The notes: generated from the letters alone by a model not told the origin. 64,000 nt of DNA from Steinernema hermaphroditum (GCA_030435675.1 CM059623.1:11186012-11250011); one strand, 5' to 3'. Counted from the first letter of the stretch, positions 49,770-59,645 are shown. Numbers and translations: made by a program.

Positions 49770-49790
49770 TCAAACTTGGGTAATTAAACC
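49770..49790 (-). other. spliced-leader SL1 sequence in genomic DNA
   Basis: Minus-strand bases 49790-49770 are identical to the first 21 of the 22 bases of nematode SL1 (beginning GGTTTAATTACCC). The last SL1 base, G, is replaced by C, and no GT donor follows, so this is not an SL RNA gene. It sits directly in front of a coding-like stretch, as SL1 does on a trans-spliced mRNA. Confidence 0.85.
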
Positions 49791-49963
49791 TTTATCTACA
49801 TGGAAATATAAGACACGATTAACATGGGAACACGGGATCACGTAAGCGACGGGGACGGAGACGGCCTTGAGAATGCTGCCGTTGACGGTCTATCAACTGG
49901 TATCAAAGCAACGACTGAAGTGGACTGATTTGGAAAGCGCACATCTCATAAGGAAATCTTCCG

Positions 49964-50360
49964 AAGTCTCCGCGTCGGAATAATGTATAACTCGACCTGG
50001 CAAACACTTCGGAAGATTCTCAGTTACTGAATTCAGCAATTTTCGTCGAGGATTCAGCACACGAATGCCGCTCCTTGGGACAAATGGGGACTTGATCCCT
50101 AGAAAGATTAGCCGGACAAGACCAGCGGGGCCTTGTGCGATGTAGAAGATAAAGAAATCAGAGATATTTTATATATTTTTACATATTTTTATTTTGTTTT
50201 GAATTGCGTTTTCCCGGTTGTGCCTTGAGTGCATACGTGGAGACGCCACCGTGCCTTTGTGGCGTCATCAACGTCTTCGATGCAACCATTGAATTAATAT
50301 CTCCGTTCCAGCACTCCCTAAGAAACGGTCCTTCCACAAGGACCCATCACAATCGTCGCC
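49964..50360. other. upstream region of the secreted-protein gene
   Basis: No gene is supported here. A 13-bp inverted pair (AATCTTCCGAAGT and ACTTCGGAAGATT) lies about 40 bp apart at about 49964-50020. The final 100 bp probably contain the 5' untranslated region of the gene starting at 50361. Confidence 0.4.
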
Positions 50361-51054
50361 ATGATTAAGGAGCTGCTTCTCTTACTTGCTCTATCTTCTT
50401 CCTTTGCCTACCGTATCTACAAACCCTACGGCGATGAGATTCATGCTCAGTTTACGGTGTGTTTTACTCTGTCATCTTTATTTCTGTTTCTATTAAGTTG
50501 AGTATCCAAATCTCGAACTGTCGCCAGGCCGAAATAAAAGGCGTCATCGTCCCCTCCATCGGCTTTGTCGACACTACTGGCAAGCTCATCTGGAAACTCG
50601 AACTTCCAGCCTTTGAGGGTACAGGAGGAGAAGAAGCCACGGTGGAAGTGGTACGGTAGAAAGTACAGATACTGACTACACCCTTTGTGATTAGACTCAT
50701 TCGGTTGATCCCGGCGTTGTCGCCCACCTCGAGCGTCAGTGCTACTTCTGGACCGACGCGAGAGCTTCCAACTACCACCAGTGCTTCAGACCGAACATTG
50801 TCAGTTTCCGGAACGAAGGACATTGGCCATTGTCATGGAAGCCTGAAAGTGTCACAATAACGACGAGCTTCTTGGAGTACATGAGGACGTGGATCGCAGG
50901 AAGCCAGATGCGATCTGGACGATATGAGAACTGCAGCACTAACTGGATCGACAGCGACAAGAAGGAGAGCTATCTTCGTCTTGACACCAAAGATGATAGT
51001 GGCCAGAAGTACCTGCCTAGCGCTGTTTTCAAGATTGGGAAATATTACCCATAA
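50361..51054 (+). CDS. secreted protein, paralogue of the gene at 53594
   Basis: Three exons, 50361-50456, 50498-50650 and 50695-51054, all with phase-0 junctions, give about 202 residues. The first 16 residues (MIKELLLLLALSSSFA) are a signal peptide. Landmarks shared with the neighbour at 53594-54732: an ISxCR start of exon 2, a PSxGFVD motif, LxWKxxLP, VAHxExxCY, CFxPNI, WPxxWKP, and a C-terminal KxLPS...F+xGxYP. Four or more Cys suggest disulfides. The family is not recognised; by context it is an extracellular nematode-specific protein. Exon boundaries fall at the same places as in the paralogue, supporting tandem duplication. An AATAAA signal occurs at about 51090. Confidence 0.8.
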
Positions 51055-51294
51055 AGATAGACACGTCTCCTACAGAATGTTTGCCAAAATAAAATAGAAT
51101 TCTGAAGCAGTCGTGGAAGTACTTATCAATGAGGGCCGGAATGTCTCTGTTCGTGTCCTGAAGCAGATCCACGCGACGCGTCTATTGTGCACAAATAGGG
51201 AGTGTCCGACTCTTTATGAAGATCCCTTTTATAATTTAGTCTAGTCACAGTAGTTCGGTTTTTGCCACCCATGTGGTCTTGATGGTATGTGTTA
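51055..51294. other. short intergenic gap
   Basis: 3' untranslated DNA of the preceding gene and the left flank of the fold-back element. Nothing else is seen. Confidence 0.4.
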
Positions 51295-51963
51295 TTGTAT
51301 CCCTCACGAAACTCTTCAAGAGCTCCCACCACGAAAAATTGGCGCGCCATTTCCCACCATCGGCAGATTTACAAGGGAAATTGGTCATTATCACAGTTTT
51401 TGCTCACTTTTCTCGCGAGTTGCGAGATCTCGCTAGAATTACTGAGCGTAACTTTGTTCAGCACCGTTCAGCGCGCCGAATGAGCCCGTTTTTGTGCCGA
51501 TCCGAGCAATATCCACAGAGAAATAAGCTTTACATTAGGTTCTCCTTTCAACATACCGGGTTTTGGTCCATTTCTGGCATAGGACAGGGAACTTTCAGGG
51601 GATTTGGCTGGGTGAACGCTCCTTTATTTATGTTGTACGCGATGTTTTGCTGAAAGTTCCCTGTCCTATGCTAGAAATGGGTCGAAATCCGGGATGTTGA
51701 AAACGCAAGTTGATGTGAAGCTTATTTCTCTGTGGATATTGCTCGGATCGGCACAAACACGGGCTCATTCGGCGCGCTGAACGATGCTGAACAAAGTTAT
51801 GCTCAGCAATTCTAGCGAGATCGCGGAACTCGCGAGAAAAGTGAGCAAAAACTGTGATAATGACCAATTTCCCTTGTAAATCTGCCGATCGTAAGAAATG
51901 GCGCGTGAATTTCTCGGTGTGGGAGCCTTGCGATTTTTTGTAAGAGTTTCGTGAGGGATACAA
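51295..51963. mobile_element. 669-bp fold-back miniature transposon, TA target
   Basis: Two arms of about 310-330 bp (51295 to about 51615, and about 51645-51963) are inverted copies. Ends are TTGTATCCCTCACGAAACTC and its complement. TA dinucleotides flank both ends (51293-51294 and 51964-51965), as for Tc1/mariner-type insertion. It carries no transposase. Open frames on both strands mirror each other and are not genes. The arms differ at scattered bases, so it is not brand new. Confidence 0.85.
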
Positions 51964-51965
51964 TA

Positions 51966-52685
51966 CGGTAGTGACACTATTGCTCGATAAACAGTGAGAC
52001 ACAAAAGTGTAAAGCACGTACAAAGTCCACTACGAATCGAGACCGAGACCAACTGCTTTGAGTGCACTTTTCTATAGTGTGCGTCATATTCAAATCGTGC
52101 TTGGCTTGCAGAGCTTGGCTTGGCGAATACCCGAACCCATAATCCCGAAAATCCGTGAACAGAAAGGAACAGAATCACGCTTAACTCAAAATGACAACAC
52201 AGAAAGGCCCTCATCTAGTCTTCTTCGAACATTATATTCTGATCGAGATCCTTGTGGTTTGGCAAGGATAACCTGAGGTTCTTGATGGTTGGAGTACGAA
52301 TGGCAGCAGCAAGAACGACAAATCCAACTCCAACTCTTTACTACCTCGGCTCTCGCACAGGCTCGGTGTCAATGAGTAATAAGATTTTCCGTAGTAACCA
52401 GGAAATTTACGCCGCCAGTACTCTGAGTTTCGGTAAAATTACGGTAGCGATTGTACAGGAGCGGTGGTCATTCGAGAACCGGTCGATCTCAGACAGCTCG
52501 CAAAGTGAGAACCGTCCATATTCCCCGGAGCGTCCTAATTCCCCACAATTCCCCAATGGATACAAATGACACATGTTTGAGTCGCATAGACAGATCTTTC
52601 GGAGTTTCCATTTACCTGTTGTATGATCACTAACGTACGTGCGTGAAAATTCTTGCTGCAACGAATGCAGAAACAAAGGGTACTA
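51966..52685. other. intergenic stretch, no gene seen
   Basis: Frames at 52058-52276 and 52252-52569 are open but show no motif, splice partner or clear coding bias. Confidence 0.4.
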
Positions 52686-53314
52686 GGACATTTGCGCCAC
52701 CGACACTTGCGCCACCGACATTTGCGCCACCGACATTTGCGCCACCGACATTTGCGCCACTTTTCTGGTCTCACCACGAAAAGCCTTTTACGAATCCCTT
52801 TAATTGATAACTGGAGTAGGAACGGTAAGTCGTGAGCTGTGTTCGATACTTTCTGTATCTCACCATGTAAGCTACGACTAGGACATATAAGAATAAACTT
52901 AAAAATCGCAAACAAAAATTTGAGTGACAGCCTGTGTCTCACAACTATGGCCTGGCATTTATGCACGAGTATAAAATTCAGATCAAATTCTTAATCTTGA
53001 ATTTCGTGTTTTCGGGCACGCATAAAATCAATAGGTATGAGCCTAAGCCAAGCCTGGATGTTAGGCCATTAGGCCATGGCTCGCAATATTAAACATCTAG
53101 GCATGTTCCTAAGGCAAACCTAAGTCTACGACATGAGCAAAGAGGAAGGCTCGCTTCGCTTGCTGAAACCTCAGTGACATGCGCCTAGACATCTGAACAC
53201 AACATGCTCTCCGTTTAAAATTTAAAAGTATTGGGCGTAAAAAAAACCAGCAAAGTGGCGCAAATGTCTGTGGCGCAAATGTCTGTGGCGCAAATGTCGG
53301 TGGCGCAAATGTCC
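52686..53314. mobile_element. fold-back element with 15-bp repeats as termini
   Basis: The left end (52686-52761) holds five tandem copies of CGACATTTGCGCCAC. The right end (53256-53314) holds four copies of the same unit in inverted orientation (TGGCGCAAATGTC with G or T variants). Inside the arrays, CACTTTTCTGGT on the left is mirrored by CACTTTGCTGGT on the right. The interior (about 490 bp) has no transposase. The geometry is that of foldback elements, whose inverted termini are tandem arrays. No clear target duplication was found. It lies 280 bp before the start of the next gene. Confidence 0.7.
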
Positions 53315-53593
53315 GAGCACCAAACAAAGTATGTGATCGCGGTGTTGCTGACAGATGATTCACTGTCTGGATCACGGCTTCCCGCCGTTTCTCAAAATAG
53401 CTTCTCCCTCATATACCTCGGCATTAAGTGCTTCGCCCGAAAGAGACGTCCTTCCCGAAATGGCCCCACTTCGACGCTCTTTCTGCTAGAGGCGGCGCCG
53501 CTCAGGTGGGCGGTGTTTTGATACATCGTCTGAATAAACGTTCCGTTTCTCCGAATGTTTCAGCACATTTGCTCGGCGCCCCTTTCCTCCAAA

Positions 53594-54732
53594 ATGTTGC
53601 CAGAGCTCCTTGTGCTCCTCGCCGCTTCTACTTCCGTTCTGGAATATCGTAAATTTAAGTCCGACGACAACGACGTCACTTGTAACATAACGGTATCGTC
53701 TTCAGTTGTTTCTTTCCACAAGAAGTCCCTCTTTCCAGCTCCTCATCGAAATATCCAAATGTCGCCACAGCGCGTTGAATGGCGACCTTCTGCCGTCCGT
53801 CGGATTCGTCGACGAGGACACCGACATACTTTTGTGGAAAATCGACCTCCCGAGAGCGCTGGCGACAAGAGACGACACCAAACAAGTGAACGTTGTCAGT
53901 CCTTCTATCCAAACCTTTCCCTCTAATGCGCCCTTCTCAGGCCTTCGTGGCGGATGCAGCTACAGTTGCACACATCGAGCACGTCTGTTATGAATGGGCT
54001 GAAGAGAAGAAAGCCAGGGAAGCCAAGGAAGCCAAGGAAGCCAAGGAAGAGGAGGAAAACAAGGAATACGAAGAAGAGGACGAAGACAAAGAAGACGAGG
54101 AAGGCAAAGAAAGCAAGGAAAGCAAGGAAAATGAGGAAGACAAGAATGATAACGAAGACAAGGAGGGCAAGAAAAACGAGGAAGACAAAGAAGAAAAAGA
54201 AGAAAAACAAGGCAACGAAGACAATGAAGACAAGGAAAACAATGAAGATAAGGACAGCAATGAAGATAAAGAAAGCAAGGAAAATGAGGAAGACAAGAAA
54301 GATAACGAAGACAAGGAGGGCAAGAAAAACGAGGAGGCGAAGAAAGATAACGAAGTAATCGTAGAAAAGGACCCCTACGTCCAGTGTTTCATCCCTAACA
54401 TCATCAACCTCCAGAAGGCTGAAGGGTGGCCCATCGGAATGACCTGGAAACCGACGTGGCTCACCATGTGGATCACCTATCTGAAAAAGAAGGAGGAGGA
54501 AGGCAAAGAAGGCAAGGATAAGGAAGGAGGCAAGAAAAATGAAGAAGACAAGGCAGAAAAAGAAGGTTACGAAGTTTTGGTTACGGAGCACGTCAGCTTC
54601 GGACCCTACGACAGATGCGACACATATATAATCAGAGCCACTCAGAACGACACGTATATTGTCAATCACCCGAAGACTGGTGACAAATTCCTCCCGTCCA
54701 ACCACTTTAGAGTTGGCGGTCGTTATCCTTGA
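53594..54732 (+). CDS. secreted protein with long Lys/Glu-rich insertion
   Basis: Three exons, 53594-53692, 53739-53894 and 53941-54732, in phase 0 throughout, give about 347 residues. The N-terminus (MLPELLVLLAASTSV) is a signal peptide. The conserved core matches the paralogue at 50361: ISKCR, PSVGFVD, LLWKIDLP, VAHIEHVCYEW, CFIPNI, WPIGMTWKP, KFLPSNHF and GGRYP. Between VCYEW and VQCF, where the paralogue has only about ten residues, this protein has about 120 residues of Glu/Lys/Asp/Asn (54001-54369). A second charged insert of about 27 residues follows (54484-54565). The open frame is kept across both inserts. The inserts consist of imperfect 9-12 bp purine repeats, pointing to slippage. 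The acidic/basic low-complexity region is probably disordered. Confidence 0.8.
54001..54369 (+). repeat. purine-only-like repeat tract within a coding exon
   Basis: About 370 bp are almost entirely A and G on the plus strand, built from units such as AAGGAAGCC and GAAGACAAGGAA. They encode EAKEAKE- and EDKE-type repeats. The complementary strand is a long pyrimidine run; open frames there are by-products. Confidence 0.8.
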
Positions 54733-54897
54733 GCGGGGTTGTTGTTCGCCAAAGTCCTATAAATGGTATGCACTACGCGTTGCCCTCACATACAAAGCGA
54801 ACCAATCGGAAACAAATATTGCATGCGAGGTTAAGTACAATTAAAGCAGTTCACAACAATAACCAGCATTATTCACATTAATTACAGAGTTCGGGCT

Positions 54898-56118
54898 TTA
54901 TTCGGACGATGCTTCAGAAGTATGCGCATCTCGCTCCTGAGGAGCACCAACCGACTGATGGCGAGCCTGGCGGTTGACGAAGCGAGCACGCGTGGTTTGA
55001 TCCTGACGGCGCCAAACAAATCGCTTCATTGTAAGAACCTTGCGTTCAAATGTCTAAGCAGTACAGTCGTCAGCGTATTTTTAAAATGCACAAAGCTAAC
55101 CTTTTGCTCAGCATCATCTTTCCACTCAATACTACCCTTTAACTCCTGGCGAATCTTCATGATGGCCTTGCCACCGAGATTCTGGCCCTCCCAGAACGCC
55201 ACGCGGCACGCTTCGTCGCGCGTAATACGCCAGCCAGTTCCAATAATCTTGTCCTGGGAAGCGACAGCAATATACGTAGTTCCAGTAGCTACCAGCAACT
55301 TGTTGATCCAGGCGTTTTGGTCGAACTTGAGTTTCTGAGCGGCAATCCAATAGCCGAGCTTGACCTGAAACAACATTCTATCAACACATATAACTCCGAA
55401 CAAGGCCCACTTTCTCCCACTCCTTTTCGCTGAAGTTATTGATGGTGTCGGAAAGATCTAGAGCCTCACGTGACGTCTTGGACGAGGCCAGAATCTCCAT
55501 CGCAGCCTTGTCACCAAAATGCTCAGCCATCTTGTACAAGTAGTAGCATTCGGCGGACATAAAGTGCCGGCCCGACTCCGGATCAGTGATGTTGACTTCA
55601 AAGCGCAGCGCGAACGGGTCACGGCCGGCTCCAACCAAGATGAAATCACGAGAGCGCCCGATTTCATCGTAATCAACCTGGGCTTCAGGAGGATACTCTT
55701 CTGATTCTGTGTCTGATCCACCGACGTTGACATGCATATGGGACAATTTCTTGTGCAGGCCAGCGAGCTTCAGTTTCGTGTGCACACCATCCGTCTAAAG
55801 AAAACTATTCTCGAAAGGATTATCTCTCGCTTCCGCTACCTTCAGCTTGCGAACAGCAGTCACAAGATTGTTCTTGTCCTCAACGACGTCTGCAAGCTGC
55901 GTTCTCAACGACGCCAGCTCGTTCTTCAACGCGCTGAGCTGTTCGGAGAGCGTAGTGATCTGCGAGTCGGAGCCGTTGGTGTTCTTAGGCAGAGAAACTT
56001 CAGACGAAGGGGCAGACTTGATCGAGTTGTTGTTGCTGCCGGGACGCTTCTTCGCTCCGGCAGGATGCTGCGGCTTCTTGAACTGGCGGTGGCGGTTTCC
56101 AACGAGTTCTTTGTCCAT
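54898..56118 (-). CDS. NADAR-domain protein
   Basis: Four minus-strand exons, 56118-55840, 55794-55411, 55364-55101 and 55038-54898, all phase 0, give about 355 residues. The N-terminal ~90 residues are basic and disordered, followed by a Leu-rich coiled coil (about residues 55-90: LSEQLSALKNELASLRTQL). An acidic linker leads into a NADAR/YbiA-like domain (DUF1768): an RDF...PFALRF start, MSAECYYLYKMAEHFGDKAA (conserved SAE...A..FGD), a helix ending NNFSEKEWEKV, KFDQN, LLVATG, then GTGWRI and FWEGQNLGGKAIMKIRQEL (conserved WxGxNxLGxxLMxxR). A basic Arg/Gln-rich tail follows. Known NADAR proteins cleave N-glycosidic bonds of riboflavin intermediates or ADP-ribose; the substrate here cannot be told. 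It is transcribed towards the secreted-protein pair. Confidence 0.85.
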
Positions 56119-57497
56119 GATGCAGAGTTGTTCTGTAATTGATTATTAATCAGTTGCACTTGAGTTGAGTACAATCAGCATATAGTACGCGCACACGAAT
56201 CGAAAAGCACCAGCGGCTAAGCGCACCAGGTTTTGAAACCGCACGTACAACGAATGACCTAGAGCCCAGCAGCAAGTGAAATCGAGCGAGCGTAGACCGA
56301 GCAGACTATCTGAAGCAATCGCTTCGGGAGTTGCGCGTTTGATTCGAGCGAGCGAGTGAGAACATCTTCAAGCAAACAGTCTGAAAACCGACACCGGACC
56401 AGCCATTCAGCATGGTGTTTACGGCTCAACTGACCGATCTGCACGTATTTATTGTGTTGCTCCCTGTCTCTATTTCTCAGTCTAGTGTCTGTTTTTGCAG
56501 AGAAAGCGCACAGCACAAGTGTCTCTTTCGCGTGCGTTTTCTTTTGTACTTAACCAGATCAGAGTCAAGCCCGGTAGTTTCAGATTTTCTTATGTGAGTC
56601 CGCGCTTATCGCGATTCGCGTTTGTGTCGCCGCGCTCATGTCTTCGGTCATGTTTCTTTAAATCCGCTGCCCTCTCTTTTAATCCGCCGCCCTCTCAAAG
56701 TGCTCAGCAGAGAATTTGCCACCGATTTACCTGTTGGAGTTTCGAAATTCAACTTCTTAGCGGGGAAATCATTATTTTATCGTGAAAAGGCCATAGTTGA
56801 GCCAAAATGGCAGATCGTAGAAATGGATAACCTATCTCAGTTCGCATTCATTCTTCACCAGCCGGCCTGCAAAATGCTCAGCAGTGATTTTGCTACCCCC
56901 CCCCCCCCCCGTGAAACGGCCATCGGCTATCATGTAAAATTCGCGTTTTGTCCTTCTACAAATGTTGTTGGATTTTTTCAGTTATTTTCCTCTTCACGTC
57001 CCTTCCCTAAGCTATCTACGCGAAGTTCCCCGATCAAACGACACGGTGCATGCAAATTTTGGAGTTTTCATGGAATTCTTCCGCGATTGTATCCCACAAT
57101 TGACACAGCAAGTATATCGTGACGGGACCCACGAGGGGTGCTGTCGTCACTTTCTTCGCTGCTTGATTCTGAAATCTGCATAGACCATGGTGTTTCACTA
57201 GCGAACCATATCTAGGCGTCTTTGCGGAGAAGTGTGAAAAAAGAAAATGTGCGGTATGTGCTGAAAAAAAATTTCTGCTACACCGGCTAGAAGGCCTATC
57301 TTCAATTCAAGTTTTTTTGCTATTCAGCCATATTTTGATGTTACATGGGGCTAGGTGGCAAGAAAATTTTGAATTTGGGGGGGGGGGGGTGCAGCCGTTT
57401 GTTTCTAGTACTGTCAATGGCGAATGTCACCGCCGCAATTCGCTGCAGGACCGCAATCAAGGACACGATCGAGTTCATTATAAGGGGATTTCCGGGT
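56119..57497. other. intergenic stretch upstream of the NADAR gene
   Basis: No gene was found. The first 350 bp probably hold the minus-strand promoter. Homopolymers of about 14 C (56895-56908) and 13 G (57377-57389) are present. Frames at 56495-57122 show no motif. Confidence 0.4.
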
Positions 57498-57507
57498 TTC
57501 TGACTGA

Positions 57508-58004
57508 CTTCACGACTTTCACGACTTTATTTCGCGAATCAAAAGCATTATGCCTTGCGCGACACCGAAAATAGACAAACAGAGGATGTCTGACAGACGA
57601 CTTCATCCGTGGCGCGGCGTAGATGTCGAACCGGTCGTAGACGGCGCACTTCACGGGGCATCTGGGAATCGGCAAATCTTCAGCTGCGGCAGCGGAATAT
57701 CGTTTGCGGCACAGCGGACGCTTTTGAGCTTGCATCTGATGGTCCGTGGTCCGGGAGTTGCGTCATCGCTGGTCCTCAGAGCGTCGGCGACCTTCGGGAT
57801 GACATCTCACGCAGCGTTGGGCGTCGGATTCCTGGCGCCGGACATCTTGTTGTCAGTGGTGGTGGGACTACGGCTTCCGGGTGTCCCAATTCCCTCTGGA
57901 AGCCGGAACAGTCACAACTGCCACGGGGTTTGCCATCTGGCCAACCAGACACTCAGAGAGCGACCGGAGGGACCGACCGCTCGCCACCGCGACACGAGTG
58001 AGAG
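57508..58004 (-). repeat. short retroposon copy C
   Basis: About 497 bp, homologous to copies A and B. It is flanked by the 10-bp direct repeat TTCTGACTGA at 57498-57507 and 58005-58014. The tail is on the left, with TCGTGAAAG-type repeats next to AATAAA on the minus strand. The minus-strand frame 57735-57500 keeps the residues LCRKR, EDLPIPR, DRFD and MKSS also seen in copy B and, interrupted, in copy A. Confidence 0.85.
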
Positions 58005-58014
58005 TTCTGACTGA

Positions 58015-58416
58015 ATAAGTGGATTTTCTTGAAAACAAAGCCATTTTTCAAATTCAAAATTCAAAAAATTCCGCTTTGATAGAAGTGTTCGCCAATCGTC
58101 GGAGAACCGTATGCATCGGTTTGTGACATTTTCTACTTTCCTCACGAAGTTATAACGGTTTTGAGCGCGCACGTTCGTATTAACTGTTTGTCGCCATCAT
58201 TTCGATGGATTTATCGTGTAATTTCTTACTTGATTTACTGTTTACTACTTATTCTATTGGGTTGGAAAGGTGAAGATGGCGGATTTTTAAAATGAATCTT
58301 TATTGCTGCTAAGACACATATTTCACAGGATTTATTCACCATTTAACTACATTGCCTCACAGCTCTTCCTGGGGAGAAGCCAGGCCACTCCACTGCAGAA
58401 CAGGAAAGGTTCCAGG
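58015..58416. other. intergenic stretch, no gene seen
   Basis: AT-rich DNA between the retroposon copy and a GAGCC array. No coding signal. Confidence 0.4.
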
Positions 58417-58500
58417 CAGAGATGCCAACTGAGCCGAGCCGGAGCTGAGCCGGCTCGGACCACCCGACTCGGGTTGGCTCGAGCCGGTGTGGCGGGCAAT
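58417..58500 (+). repeat. GAGCC-type array after a CAGAG terminus
   Basis: CAGAGATGCCAACT is followed by alternating GAGCCG, GAGCTG and GGCTCG units in both orientations. The start resembles a hAT terminus (CAGAG) and the layout parallels 39555-40234 and 62953-63056. The right end could not be fixed. Confidence 0.5.
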
Positions 58501-58550
58501 CGTATCGCTCGGGCGATCGTGTCGCTACCGTATTTTCACTGAAAATCAGG

Positions 58551-58958
58551 GTGATCTTTTCGAGATCATCATCTCAAAGTTCTGTCGCCGTATTCAGCTC
58601 ACTGGGAAATGCTACCCGCTCTTTCCAGTTCTGTGGGGCAAAGTACAAGACCCTATTCTGTAAAGGTTACATTCCCAATTTTACGTATGAGATATTCTAT
58701 ATCAAAGAGCGACTACCGAGAACACCACCTGTCTATCGTATTACCGACTACTCAAAAAAGGAAACCATCAAAGGTGTCTATTACGAATCGGAGCTCATCA
58801 AAGTGTATGCAGAGAGTAAAGCATATCGAATTGAAAAGGTGCTAAAAACCAAAACAGTTCGAGGCCATAAAGAGTATTTTGTGAAATTTTTGGGTTATAG
58901 AGACGTCCACAATGCTTGGGTTAAAGAGTCAGATATAGTATCTGTGGTCGATACATAG
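58551..58958 (+). pseudogene. Maverick/Polinton integrase C-terminus with chromodomain
   Basis: An open frame of about 135 residues resembles the last part of a retroviral-type integrase as found in Maverick (Polinton) elements. It has a KGYIPNFTYEIFYI-like strand, TPPVYRITDY, a GVYYESELIKV stretch, and then a chromodomain (YRIEKVLKT ... YFVKFLGY ... WVKESDIV). The catalytic core is absent upstream, so this is a remnant. The first 40 residues of the frame do not fit the family. Identification is from motif order, not a search. Confidence 0.65.
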
Positions 58959-58987
58959 TTTATTGTTACATTTGTGTGTATAAAATC

Positions 58988-59175
58988 ATGTTGTCTCATC
59001 ATGATGACTATTATCTGGTACTTCCCTCCAATAGTATGGCTACAAATAAAGCATGTTCATTTACAACAAATTTACCGGATACGTTAAATTTTAATACAGG
59101 CCGGAGGTAAATTGGTCTTGCATCTTTAATCTATCCAAAAGGTTTTGAAAATCTCAAAGGAGGAAAGGAATATAT
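58988..59175 (+). pseudogene. start of a Maverick-like structural gene, broken
   Basis: Thirty bases after the integrase stop, an ATG opens a frame with HHDDYYLVLPSNS and FTTNLP, then a TAA at 59108-59110. The same frame then continues IGLASLIYP for about 20 codons. A short N-terminus with an LPSN motif, FTTxLP and then a GLxxLxYP-like stretch occurs in the gene that follows integrase in many animal Mavericks (thought to be a capsid-related protein). The in-frame stop and missing remainder make it non-functional. Confidence 0.5.
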
Positions 59176-59645
59176 CATAATCAAAAAGATTATGTATCGC
59201 TTGTATCGTTGTCTTTGCAGTAGCTGGACACACCTCCAGGGCACCGACAGTAGTACATTGAGTGGCGTTTACTGTAGAACATTGTCCCACCGTTCATGCA
59301 GGTTGTATTCATGGCTTTCTAAATCGTATGAGGTATTAGGCTGAAGGAAGGGTCACAAAGTTAGGAGCTGGCGCACAACACACACATACGCACATATGTA
59401 CGATCAGACAGGCTTTTGTGTCTGGCAAAGCGAGGTTTGTGTTTATCTGTTAGAGCACGATAACCGATAAAGAAGAGAGCGCTAGCCGACAAAGAAGGAT
59501 AAAACGATAGCATCTGCCCTTGAGGGAGGACGGGGGAGTAAACGAAAGTGTACACACTATGATAACAAAACAAAACATGCATTTCCAACAGCTGTACCAA
59601 CAACAAACTTTCAACAAGAACAACAAATTTAAAGGTTGCGGGGGT
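59176..59645. other. intergenic stretch, no gene seen
   Basis: Degraded DNA after the Maverick remnant and 3' flank of the minus-strand EGF-like gene. No supported feature. Confidence 0.4.

Noticed and set aside
49770..49790. SL1 RNA gene
   Set aside because: An SL RNA gene needs a GT splice donor directly after the leader and an Sm-binding site. Neither is present.
53923..54705. Minus-strand frame of about 260 residues rich in Phe/Leu/Val
   Set aside because: It is the complement of the purine-rich tract in the secreted-protein exon. Exon structure and paralogue motifs support the plus strand only.
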